Source: Phoebastria nigripes
Taxonomy: Eukaryota; Chordata; Aves; Procellariiformes; Diomedeidae
Assembly: GCA_035582835.1 (NCBI GenBank)
Contig: JAYKAV010001278.1
Location: 909,542 to 973,541 of the forward strand
Direction: 5' to 3'
Length of the DNA: 64,000 bases
Positions 12,046 to 24,800 of the stretch are shown here, piece after piece. How positions within the stretch are numbered: the stretch's first letter is position 1; every line of letters begins with the position of its first letter. The translations under genes and the position numbers were made by a program. The notes under the pieces were generated by a model. It ran no database searches, was not told the origin of the DNA, and was given only the letters and a program-made list of their open reading frames with translations.

Positions 12046-14166
12046 ACAATATAATTAACATTAATATTATTATATTAATATCTCATCTTCCTGATTTAAA
12101 TTTTCATGACATTTTTCCCATCAGTGCCCTGGTTTCACTAAAGCTTGTTAAGACTTTTCAACACAACTTTTTTCCCTTGCAGAAAATGCTGGTTTGATTT
12201 TTCAATAACAAAAGCAGCTTACAGCAAATTTTCAAACTACAGTTCCCAATATTTTTAACCTGCTGAAACACTTAACATCAAACTTGTTTTTCAGTTTAAA
12301 ACATGTGAAATTTTTTCTGAATAAAATAATATGAGGTGTTTAGCATCTCTCGTAGTAAATTCCTTGTGTAGAGTTGTCTTAGATGGCTCTTCATAAGCAC
12401 TGTGATTCTACACTGCAACTGATTGGACCTTTATGCAATATTGTCTGGTATATGCATTTTTTTAACTTCAGTACAGTAATTCTACTGATACTTACTAAAA
12501 AAAGAGCTTTTAAGAGGTACATAGGAAAATAAAAATGTTTTGGGGCATAGATCAAAGGAACAGTCACTAGCTTCTAACCAGGTTACAGAAGTTTTTACTT
12601 TTTCTAGAACGACTGTAACCAAATAACTAGATTAGACAACTCAGATCAACATGTTGAATAGCCACTCTCCTGTCATTAGAGGAGTTGCCTGCACTGTGCT
12701 GGGATGGCATTACACTGCTTACCCAACTTTATTTTGCTCATCTGGAACTTGCCACAGCCGTCACTCTCAAGGCAGTTTAAGACACATATTTAGAGGGTTG
12801 CTAAGGTGCCGATAAGTCTTACAGTTAGTGCTGCTAAAATTCCCCCACTAATAAAAGAAATGTTATTTCCTTTTTTCATATTTTGCCCTTGTTTTTAACA
12901 TTTAAAAAGGCAAACCCAGTTATGACATGTAAGATATCCTTGTTCATCCAGTCTTGTGAAAAAGCTGCATTACATTAGCTTTTGCATAAACTCAGTGTCC
13001 GCAGGTTCCTGTAAGAAGTATCTGTGCTGTACTACTGTGTAAGGAGATACTCTCAGTGTTCAGAATCTAATGGGAAATATGAAACAGTGGCGATACTAAC
13101 ATTTTCTCACAAGATTTTCTGCCAAGTTCTGCAGACTTGGGAAACTTGTAGGAACATCAGATTTTTTTTATTTTTTTAATACTTATTCCAAACAACCCTC
13201 AACTCATGATCTGTTTAAGGTACTCCCATCAGCAGTCTAAACTCTTGGTGGTTAGCACACACACAGTCATCTAGTTTTTTCTCTAACCAGAAATCCCACC
13301 AAGTAGATAGATAGCAAAATTTGTCACCTAAGCTGAAAGTTCACCTTTTTTCAATCAATATCAATCCTGGAGCGTAAGAAAAAAAAATTATTTAATGCAT
13401 GAAATCTAGACTAGGAGGCCTTGATATTGCTACCAGTCATTGTGTGGGGGATAGGTCAGTGGGTAGTGGCTTATGTAGACCAGCCTGCAGGATTGATCTG
13501 TGAAGAATAGCTGTTTTGGTGTAAATTAGGGATATTTAGTCATTTATGCAAGTAGCATTCTTGTAATGCTACTGTGGGAGAGTGCGGAGAAACAGGAAGG
13601 ATGTCTGGGGTAGTAGTGTTTTAACTTATGCTCCTACCTGTGTGCTTGGACCCCTGGCAAGAGCATCTTCCTGTAAGCCTTTTCTCCCTGTCCTGCAGCA
13701 TTTAATGCACTGAGCAGAACAGAATCTGTCACATGGTGAATAAGCTATTTAAGAATGAAAAGAAAACAAACTCTCCAAGTGCATAACCTTAAAGAAATTT
13801 TAATTAATGTCAACAGGGAAATCTCTGTGGGGGAAAAAATGGAACTGTAAAGTGTTTGTTCTGGTTTCACAAAGTCTTTCTGCCTCTCCCCTCCCCAGCT
13901 GGTTTCCTCCACAGATAAAAAACACAGTCTCTAAATGTAGAGAGATAAATATTGGCAGCTCTCAGGTTTGCTTTTTCATCCCATGCCTGATGGGAAAATG
14001 CCAGTCAGTTTTCAAGCTTTTCCAAGTGAGCCTTTAGGGGCTTATTCACCAGACTTTGAATTTCTGGTAAACTGTTCCCTGCAGCTTTGGTCGTGAGACA
14101 CAAAATTCATTTGTATCCCATTTTCAGTTTTTGATTTGCTGCCTGAATTTATTATGAGTAGATTCT

Positions 14167-14211
14167 TAGAGGGTTTTTTTGGTTTGGGGTTGGTTTTGTT
14201 TGGGTTTTTTT
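14167..14211. repeat. G/T-only low-complexity tract
   Basis: About 40 bases composed almost entirely of G and T, in alternating short G runs and T runs. No element body is attached. Confidence 0.75.
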
Positions 14212-15670
14212 AACTCTCCTGAGCTTTACTNGCATTATTGTAGGCAGTCTTTTTAAGGCATACCCTCTAACATGGTTTTAGTTACTGACAAACCTTATCT
14301 TTTTGTTTCCATAATGTTTCCATAGAAATATCCATGANGGTTTCTAAGATGTTTGCTAATGAGGGGTGATTTTTGCTGTATTTTATGGACCATGCAAAAT
14401 TATTCCAATGAATCACCATTGCTGCCAGGCCAAAAAGGTACATTACTTATTGCTAGTATGACTATAAAACAGGATAGGTGGAAGGATATTGTACAAATAA
14501 ACCCCAGAAAGACTTTAACTGGCAAGAAATTTGAACTGATGTTTGATGTGTTTGTTTATAGCAACAAATTTAGGTAATCTAAGTGGTGTTGGTTTTCAAG
14601 AGAGCCACATATGCATGTTATGTCTAAAGTAGGGCAGCCCCCACAGAGAGAGCTGTTTCCATGATAGGGACAGTTAGAACATTTAATAATAAGAAAAATA
14701 CAATATAAGGAAATTAAGTTCTATCTGCCCGATTTCACTGCACTACACATACTACATTTAAATGAGGCTATGGTAGGAACCATGCTGCATTTTCAACTGA
14801 TTAACCTTTTTTTTCCTCAAGGGAAGCCTTTTTGCTCCTATCACGTTTATTAATTTGGGGGTTTCCCATCTATGTAATTCAGTGGGATAAAGTGCAGACA
14901 TGCAAATAAGTGACTGGAGTGAGTTGATGCCTGATAGTTGGTCATGTATTTGCTCTTAACCCAAGGTAAATGAAGGAATTTGAGTTAAATTAACTCTGTT
15001 TTACTAATGACTAATCTCGTGTGGTTGGCTTTGCTTTAACTAAGAGCACTCACACAGACCATTGCTGTTCACAGGTGATGCATGGTGACTTGGGGTAACT
15101 TGTTCCTGTCAAGAGCTCTGAGTTATATGGGCTGCCAGAGAAAAAAGATAATGGTGATTTTTAAATACTGATGTCATTCCAAGTGCTTTAGAGTCTTCCT
15201 CATCGATACTTTTTGCTGTTTTCTTTAATTGTAAAAACTGTTTTGTAGACAGACATGACAAGAGTTTTCTTCTTGTTAACTCTTTTCATTGTAATTTAGG
15301 TCCCTATTCTTATACAAAGGGACTTATTCTTTCCTAGTCTTGCAGAGACTATTAGATAAGAAAGATAGATCTGTTTGTTTTAAAGGGGGATTATTTTTTT
15401 CCATTTAAGATTTTGATTATACATAATATTATTAAGGTAGTACTGTGAACTACTCCTCTAAAGTAACAGAAAAAAAATAATGAAGAATATTTATTTTCAA
15501 GTCAGAATGAAGAAAATTCCTTAATATAAGCACAGGATTATTAATTGTATATCATAGTCCTATGGACTGTTAGAAAGCTGGTGCTGTAAATAGGGCTGAT
15601 GCTGTGTATTTGATGGGAAACAACTCGATATGAACATACAGCAAGATCGGCACACAGTACTACAGTCCTG

Positions 15671-15750
15671 TTTGCTCTTAATTTTTCCCTTTTTACTCTT
15701 TCCCTTTTTTCCCTTTTTGCTCTTAATTTTTCCCTTTCCCTTTTATTTTT
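15671..15750. repeat. Imperfect pyrimidine-rich tandem duplication, period 45 bp
   Basis: The segment starting 'tttgctcttaatttttccct' occurs at 15671 and again at 15716, giving a 45-bp period with T/C-rich filler between. Two copies suggest a local tandem duplication inside a polypyrimidine tract. Confidence 0.7.
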
Positions 15751-16100
15751 AATAGGTGTTTTCAGCAGGTGACAGACTTGCAGCTAATTCCTAAATCTGT
15801 GCATGGTGGAGAGCCATTAATCTCGTCCCTTTTTTCTTCATAGTGTCAGATCATAATTCCCCTGCTCCTGCAAGGCAAAAAACCCCAAGTGAATAACAGT
15901 ATCAAGCAGATGCAGGAACAAAACTGCATCTTTACTTACAAGTGACTCTCCTTCAAAGAATGATCTCCTAGCCTGGTGGTACAGGAGGCTCCTCCACATG
16001 CTGCTTAGATCCAGTTCCCTTATATTAGATTGACCTAAAGCCTTTGATCCAGGTCACTGGTGGGTAATATATGGTAGTTCTGATTTCATTATCATCGCAA

Positions 16101-16148
16101 TTTTATTTAAATTTAATTTAAATTATTTTAAATTTAATTATTTAAATT
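16101..16148. repeat. A/T-only tract with repeated AAATTTAATT
   Basis: Nearly 50 bases of A and T only, containing repeated AAATTTAATT and TTTAAAT units that are partly self-complementary. It could unwind or form cruciforms. No regulatory role is supported. Confidence 0.75.
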
Positions 16149-19100
16149 CCAAATGTTTAAAATGGCAGGGCTGTAGGCCTGCCAGAGTGCTGATTTTGTA
16201 ACCTGAAATTGAGAGTATATGTTTTATGCCTCAGGGCACAATGTTATGTAAATTGTGCAAGGCTTAAAGGATGCATCTGGAGGACTGTGTAGGTTAGAAA
16301 AAAGGGAAAGCTGGCCTGGTCTGGCCCATGCTTTCTGCTGGGAGCAGTTCTGCAGTGAATTATCCTTCAAGGGAACTGGTATTATTATCTGTGAAGTAGT
16401 GGGAATTTTTCTGAGCAGGCAGGTATTAGAGGAAATNTATTTCTGAGCTTAGTGACTAAGTGGGAACTTCATTACTCCTCACGGAAGGTATTTTATCCAT
16501 TGTTACAAGGCTGTGCTGATATTTAGAGTGAACTATTTTGCAGGAACCCGCGTATCTTCACTTCTGAAAGTCTCAACATTTTTGTCGTATTAAAAATGCT
16601 ATAGGGATGAGATGCATTACAGATAACCTTGCAACACTGTACAAGAAGAGAATGGAGACACTGGCGTCATAGCAGTGAATTCTGCACNTCATGATTTCAC
16701 AGTTTTACAGTATGGTTAATACCAACAGGTGTTGATGTGGTGCTTCAGAGGTCAGAAAATATATCAATAGGTGCTATATAGTTTCCTAAGACAGATAATA
16801 CCTTGTCACATTTTTTAAGACATTATATTTTCCTTTATACCTGTGCTTTTTCCCTTTGATCAGAGGGAGATTCAAATTGCTTGAGAACATTGTAATCTCA
16901 TTGCCCCACTAATTTGGCTTGAAAACATGTTTCAGTTTTATATCTTCTACACATCTCCTAAAGAAATCATCATAAAATGATGATACTATACTTTAGTGGG
17001 GCTAAAAGACGACTTTTTTCATTGGATGGTAACTCCATCTAAGAAGAAAAGATGTAATCTCTGAAATAATTGAATGGGAACAATCATGGATTAACTGAAC
17101 TTAATCTGATAAAGACAACTCAATACCTAATTAGTCTCTTGTCTTTGTTGCATGTTTTGAAGCTTGAGGCTCATCATCAATGAAAGTAATTAAGTGAACA
17201 AGTATTTTATCACCAACAGCGTTCTAAGAGAAGGGGACAGGTTGGCGGTGAAGGGATAGGACAAAGGCATGAGTGGATCAATAGCATGTGATCTGCCTTT
17301 CCTAATGACAACTATTGTGCTTCCAATTATAATTGCTTTGATAGCACCCAGGGAATCTAAGTTGAAGTGTACAGAGATAAGTTGAGATGCAGGATTTATG
17401 CAATAATCTTGTAAAGGTGACCGCTGTACTTTGAATTGCCACTTTTTTGTTGCTTAGAGAACTTATTAACCAGTCATGTAATTTATTAGAGCTTGTCCAA
17501 AGGACAGACGGAATAGGCTCTGCTTAGCAACTCATAGTTCTGATTTTCTCTTGACAGCCAAGGTTAAGTTGCAAATTTGTACTGCAACTCCGTACTATCT
17601 GCAAAGGATTAGCCTTTATGTTGTTATTCTTGCTTCATTATATTAAAGGTCATTTGCTAATTGTCACTCTTACAAAATGAAGCAAATCTATACCTTAAAA
17701 AACAATTGTTCAAGAAAATATGCTGATAAAGACAAAATATTTGCCAAAGGCTAATAGTAAGATATTGTACTGACCTCTGTTGCATTTGCTAGTCAAAACA
17801 TTTAGTAGATAGGATTAAAGTAAGCAAAGATATTTTGATATATATTGCATTTTGAACATGGAACAGATATTAGAAATTCTAGATTTCATAGACTTGAAAA
17901 CAAAGGAGGATTCTCTTGGGCAGATCCATATGACAAGATTAAAATTTAATATTTTGTGCCCACTGAGCTTGGATCATGCAGAAAGACCAGGAAATTGACA
18001 GTATATTAGATGAGGAAATACAAAAAGTGTGCTTTAGTTTTGCAGAAATTTACTGCATAGAAACACAAATAACTCCCAAATAGCACCTAGTAACTTATGT
18101 CCTAACAAAAGGATTAATTTGCGTTGGAGGGATGATGGAAATAAATGGAGCTTTACACTGTTGCCTGACTGTTAATGTATGCGTTGAAAGTGGATGATAG
18201 TTTCTGATGAAGGTCTGATTGTAAATGTCCATGTAGGAACTGAAGAGCAGGGACCAATTCTGAAAAATTCTGATCCTTGTTTAGATCAAAACGTACTTGG
18301 GGAAAGGGGTTGTTTTTAGTCTAACAATCTGTATTTGAAGCTGTGACTTCTCATCAGGTCTGTTTAGAGAAGAGAATAGAAAAGCAAAAAGAATAAAGGC
18401 AATAGTTTCATGGGACAGGAGACGTGGAGCTCAATTCAAGAGAGAAAATAATGAGAAAAGGGGATACTTTCAGAATCCAGACATAATTGGGATATAATTT
18501 GCAATTGGGAGATAAACACTCGAGTCATTCCCAGCAAGCTGGAAACTCCCTGTGGTAGCGTGACTCAGAAATTAAGGCATTTGTAAGTATTTCCATGGCA
18601 ATATGCTCCTCCACAATTTTTATTCGTATCTTGCAGCGTTCCCCAGAAAGGCAGAGCCTGTGGCAAAGAACAGGTAGCTTTGTCAGCCCTGTTACTAATG
18701 TCTGCAACAACAGAAGCATTTGGTGTCAAAGACTTTTTTTTTCCTTTTTTGGGGTACAGGCTCTTGACTAAGTTGGTAGAAAGGCCTGGGCTTGGAAGCA
18801 AGGTGACCTTTCAAATATTAGCTATCATGGCATTTTTTAAAAAGCTGGGGGAAGAGTTAGGAAGGGGATGTAAATAATTGGCAAGTAGAGAAAAGCAAAC
18901 AATTATCAAGTTCATCTACTATAGCTGACATAGAGACTCCTGCCTGTTTTGGACCATGAATGAGTGGCATATCGGAGGAAGGCCTAGGATGGAAGGGAAA
19001 GAAATAAAACAAGAAAAGGAAAGGATCAGCTTACAGCTGTCTGAAAAATAAAGATGTTGCAGCAATGTGAGAGTTATAGCTCGTTGATCCTTAAACTGTT

Positions 19101-20357
19101 TTTGACACTTCAGTGGCATATTGATTTAAAATCTTGTTATGTGGGAAGGAAGATCTATAGACCTACAGAATGGTTGGTAAATTGTTGAATAAAATAATTA
19201 TCATGGGTTCATGGGCTTTTGAGGACTTCCAACTATGTTGTAAAATGAGATTATTTTACCAGAAAATTCTTGTTAAAAGTTCTAGTTGCTATTGCCAAAA
19301 TCTCTGGTCTGTCACAGCAATTAGATGCCTGTATAATGGTACTGGTAGGTGATCATTGAACTGAACTGTAGTTCTCCTAGACTTCAAAACACCTGACATG
19401 CCTGTGCTATCTGGGAGAAAATAGGACTAAAGCAAAGACATGCAAAGAGGTTTTGAAAGGTTTTGAAACCATTCCAGTAGATGTACTGTTGTATGTGCTG
19501 TCTCAGAAGCAGAGAATATTCTGAGTCATTCTTCTTACACTAATGATGTAATTTAGAAACCAAATGTGCCCTTCTCTACCTCCCCTTTACCACTCCTTCA
19601 GCAGGCAATTCATCACTAGGTGGAAAACATGTGTGTTTCTCTCTTGTTCTGAAAAGTTTTGGTGTCTCTTGATAGCAGAGGAGAGTAGGGAGGTCTCTCA
19701 AGTCTCGTGAGCCATGGAGAGTAAAAGTGAGGAGCAGAAATGCTTTTAGCACATAGACCTCTCTACAGCGTGGGGTTTGCAAAGGAAAGGAAAAAAGGTA
19801 CCAGCGTAGCTCTGCAGAATCCGCTGCAGGGATGAATGAGGGGCACTAAGTTCAGGTCTGGTGTGTTTAGATTCTGTCAAGTTACTCTGAGAAATCTAGC
19901 CCAGGTTGTCTCAAATGGTCTCTTCAGAAAACATTACACAGTTCACATGTGGGACTTTTTTAAAGGTCCCAGCTGTACTTTACAGTCGGTAGTGTGGTTG
20001 GGTATATATGCATGATAAAGAATGATGATTTACTGCTCTGGGTGACACACACTGCACTGGCTGTTGGCTGCCTCCATTGCAGGCTTCTGCAATTCCTTAC
20101 TGCACGCTCTCTGTAATCAGGTTCAGTACTTCAGGTAAAAGATAAATAGGGAATTTATAGTAATTATAGTGACAAGAAACCCATTCATGCTAACTGTAGT
20201 CATGAATACTAGCAGTTATGGCCAATGCTTGATCTGGAGAAAGTTAGCCTGCACTTAGCTAGTGCCACATGGTTCAGTGGCAGTAAATTGGGTGTTATAG
20301 AGGCAAAATATTAAACANATATTTCTTAGTACACCAGTTGCCAAGTGTAGACTAGAT

Positions 20358-20410
20358 ACATGTAAAATATATATACACAAATTATATACATATAAAATAT
20401 ATAGAATTTT
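20358..20410. repeat. AT-rich low-complexity tract
   Basis: Runs of alternating TA with ATATAC/TATATA variants. It looks like a decayed dinucleotide repeat. Confidence 0.75.
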
Positions 20411-21060
20411 TTATAACTTTTTATGTATAGTTGTCCATATACACAGCCTTTCTATATGGCTGTTAGTAAATAGTATTTTGAACCTGCACATAGAAAAGAT
20501 CTTATACTTTGTGTGTCTCTAGATTTCAGAATCTAAAAATCAGAACTTTCCATTATAAAGTCTAACATACCCTAAAACAAGGCTGACAGTATTAAGGTTT
20601 TTATGTGGAGACTTTCAGCAGTAACAACTAGAAAGTTTCAGCAATGAGCAGAAGGGAATTCAGTCTGACAATTAGGTGTCTGATGGTTTCGTCTTTAATG
20701 CAAGAAAAGGAAGATGATTCTGTTAATGACANAATAAAAGCATGTGACCTTGTTGGTTTAAAATGTTTGTAAATTTGATAATAGCTTGAGTGTCCTCATA
20801 AAACATTAGTGGAGGCAGGCTAGTGGTTTTTTCCATGTACTTGCTAAAATTTAACTTAGTTAAATGGTTGACAACATTGTAACTTCAACAATATCGTAAT
20901 AAAAGAATGTGCATGCAGACTTAATCAACAGCATAAGATAGTTAAACCGATATAGGTTAGAATCGTTGTACAATTTGGATACGTGAGGGAAGAGCATGTT
21001 GAAATGAGAGAGACAGGAGGGGGCAGTTGATTCTCTAAGATGTTTCATGCATGTCAGAAA

Positions 21061-21076
21061 TTTTTTTTTTTTTTTT
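21061..21076. repeat. Poly-T run
   Basis: Sixteen consecutive T residues, with no recognisable retroposon on either side. Confidence 0.85.
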
Positions 21077-21854
21077 CTGTTATGTTATCTTTGGGAATTC
21101 CTAATATATTTAGCTTCTAAAATTTAAGGTTTTCTTCATATCCTTTCTGATATTTGACTCCATTTTTGTAGTCTTGCACATATTTAAATGTGTGGTTCTT
21201 AACCTGCATACAGTCTGTGGAAAAGTTGAAAATCACACATTTAAACCCAGGAATCTTTGATAAATAGTTGCAAGTAGTGACCATATATACTTTGNTAAAA
21301 TATTTTAGAATTATTTCTAAGTATGTTATAATTATTTTCTTTAACGGCTATGAAAGAGGATATGGATTTGACCTTTTGTAAACACTTTCTCACCACTCCA
21401 AACTAATGAGTATTTGATATGCAAATTCTCATTACAGAAGGAACTGTGAATGATTTTCTTATAAAACCTTGCTGCATGCTGAGAAAGCCTTTTTCAATTC
21501 CCAGAATAGGTTATATCAGTGCAATAACTCGTTATATTTTGTGTGCCAGTTGGGCCTTTTAATTTAATTGCAATGCAGCAGAATAGTATCAGGGAAAACA
21601 ATAAAAATAAAATGAGCAACAGGTTTCTTGGATAAATAAGAACAAATCCACTCCATTTCTGTTTTAGCATCCAATCAACTTCTATAATTGTTTATAACTG
21701 ACTAGCTTCTTTCTAAATCCACCATTAGGGTAGAAAGTGCAAAGATGCAGTAATCTAATAGCTTGCAAGCTTGCAATGCTCCATGCCCATAACTTTTTTG
21801 TTTGAAAGTTTATTTGATTTTTAAATAAAAGGAGGAAAAAAGTACGGCCGTGCA

Positions 21855-21868
21855 GTTACAATGGCAAC
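21855..21868. promoter_or_regulatory. RFX X-box-like motif
   Basis: GTTACAATGGCAAC fits the RFX-family X-box pattern of two inverted half-sites (GTTRC-like and GGCAAC) separated by a short spacer. One position in the left half departs from the best consensus. No promoter or gene is identified beside it, so occupancy is unproven, and single matches to a short motif occur by chance. Confidence 0.25.
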
Positions 21869-24800
21869 AATATGATTCCCCCAGAAGATGCCCTGTGTCT
21901 CTTAGTTAACCTCACTTTTGCCTGTGTTTGCCATCTTATAAAATGGTGATAAGATTTCTTCCATAAAATCTACTGTGAGAATACGGACGTTTTTGAGAAG
22001 TTTGAGAAGTTCTCAAAAGCATATGCCAAAAAATACTTAAGTAGCTTAGTTGTAGCTTAGCACAAAATAAAAATATGGATTCTTGCAAAAAAATTGTAAG
22101 TGCAGTTGTGAGATTTTGTAATATGATAATAATTAGCTATTGATAGAGAAATTTAATCATTGTAAAGGGAAATGGTTTTATATAAGAAATTGAGGTTTGG
22201 TATTTTGTTCTCTATGTCTGCACTGTCACAGTGACTGGATAAAATATAGAACTCATAGTGAGAAGAACTGAGTCCCAAATTTATAATGTCTTTTTAGTAC
22301 ACATACCTATGGTAAATTTTAGGTGGATGGATTTTGTAGCCCTTCTGCTGAAATAAGTTTCCTGTGATGACTCAGGAGCTTATTAAACAAAAGATAATAG
22401 CAACAGTATTTTTTAAAAATTAGTAGAATTATTTTTATGGTTGCCCCAGATGGTACCTATGTTTTCAAAAGGGAAGAATTAGTTTGCATTTGATAATGAT
22501 GGGTCACCAGAATAGACAAAAACATGTTTACTTGAATGTAATTTTTTGTATCGAGAACTGCAAGTTAGAAAATACAGCTCATCTAAAGGATGCTGAAAAG
22601 GGAAAAGGCTCCCTTAAGCCCTTTGGCTTCAGTAAGCTTTGGATTAAGCCTGTGGGTAAGTGCAAAGGAAAGGTGTATACTGAGACAGTCCATGATGAAT
22701 TAGGTAGCTGAAGACCATCACACGACGCGTTATGGTGCTTAGCAAAAGAAGACACCTCTTTGAAATGAACTTATGCGACCTGAGAAATTTATTTATGGGA
22801 AGAACAAATGAATGTGAAGAATGAGGTCATTCTGATGCTGTCAGGGAAGCTAGAGCAGCCATGAACCTGAAAGTAATGATGAACATAACTCAGAAGGTTT
22901 TGTACAGATAAGCATTCAACTGACTAGAAAGCAATAAGAGCAGAGGTGCACTGAAATTTAATGGAACCTATTTCAAAGTTCAGAAATGCATTCAGGTTGT
23001 GCTGGAGTTGCTAGACTTCAAGACTGGTTAATATGAAAGAGTTGTTTCGTCCTTCCTTATAAAGAAGGCACCTGATTTCAAATGCAATGCCACTCTGCAA
23101 ACTTGGAGGACTTAACTATGTGTTTAGATCTAACAGAAATAAAGGGGAATAGCATGTATGTTTAAGTGCTCTGTTGAATACAATATAGTGCAGCAGAAAA
23201 GTATTGATGGTAGGTCAATACACTTGTAGGGGCCCGTCCTCATACAAATATTTTTACCCTGTGCAGTTTGCCACAGGGAATTTGTTAAGAGTTGCTTCTG
23301 TTGAGTGTTGTGGTACAACTTACGGATTCTTTGCTCCCCAATTTGAACCCCTAACCATGCACCAGCTGACTAAAACTGGGCGTGATAAATGCAGGAGTTA
23401 ATGTTAATTAGCTGAGACAAGCTTTAGTCTTAATGAGATCTTGTGCTAATATAGATGACTGGGCTTTATCTGGAGGAAAGAATAGGCTGGTCACCACGTT
23501 CTGTATACTCCAATAAGAGGAATTTGCAGTAAGCGTTTGTGCTGTTGTCTTGGTTACTGTCATGCTCTTGCCACAAAGCATAGAGCTAGCATGATCTCAT
23601 CTGCACATGTGGATTGTGATCTGAAAAGCTCTAAAAGACCCTTCTTTAGTCTTATTACTGCAGTTTTAGATTATACTGTGAACTTTGCATAGCCAAATTT
23701 CAGTGTTAACATTGGAAAGTTGATGCTCTGTCATTTTGTTCTCTCTAAGCAGACTTATGCCCTTTAGTAAATGATTAAATCTGTCTTCTAGTTCAAAGGG
23801 AAATTAATTATTTTTGTATTTAGTTAATATTCTCATTAATAGAACCTGCAATCTATTAGGGAAGATACTATTTTCTATCCAGGCAAATGTCTCTGTCTAA
23901 GACAATTATCTGGTTTCTGTTATCACGGTATCTGAGCAGCCCATATCATAACTGCAGTTATTTCCTGCATGCTTATGTTGTTTGCCTTTTCCCTGAGTCA
24001 CAGAAAAATGTATAACCTATGGCAGCAGCAGGGTGTTGACTCCAGAGCCCCAGAATGCCCATGTGTGACTCTAATGAGAGGTTTCCTTCTTTAGAAAACT
24101 GACAATACAATACTCGGTCATCCTTGCCCATATCCTTTTCTGTAAGGAGCTTGTTGCCATAGTGGGAGATGTCGTGTTTATTTCTAATTAATATTACTGG
24201 TGCACGCCTGATTTTATTTTTTCTTTTCATACTCTGCTACAGAAGTAAAAGCATTAATTCAGTCCTGAAGGAGACCTGCATGAAGGTGGCAATGATAGTA
24301 ACATAACTGAAGGTGCTGAATGAACAGTAAACTCTGTTGTAGAAGTGTACTTTTGTCCTCTATACCTTTATTGATGAACTAATCAGATTGGGCAGGCTCC
24401 AAATTCCCAGAACAGACAAAGAAACTTTGAAAAGAATGAAACACTGCCTGTGACCTCAGAGGAATGCACACTGATTAAATCAGGTTAAGACAAAGGCTTC
24501 TGGACAGCCATTTCATCTGTTCCCAATTATGGTAGGTACTTGCAACAAGTGGACCTACTGAAACTTGCAAGGAAAACTTGCATATAGGTCCTATGCGCTT
24601 CTTTTTTACCCTTTTCCTCTTGTCTTATGTTTCCTTGAACAAATAGCTTTTTGTTTTGAAGAGTCACTTCATATTTCAATAGAAATCAACAAGACAGATC
24701 AAAGTNCAATTACTTACTGAGATAACATAGGTGATAATTGGATGGTTGTGACCTAGGGACTGCATTTATATATGGGGTCATGCATAGGCATATGATGGTT

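Larger units (their letters stand above)
7986..20000. other. Unique AT-rich sequence, no gene recognised
   Basis: No supported exon, RNA gene or intact mobile element. Open frames stay under about 100 codons and look random. Contents recorded separately are a tRNA-derived SINE remnant near 12.0 kb, poly-A at 9.6 kb, a G/T-rich tract at 14.2 kb, a 45-bp-period pyrimidine-rich duplication at 15.7 kb and an A/T-only tract at 16.1 kb. Six of the window's isolated single N calls fall here (9639, 10385, 11145, 14231, 14338, 16437), with another at 16688. Confidence 0.6.
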
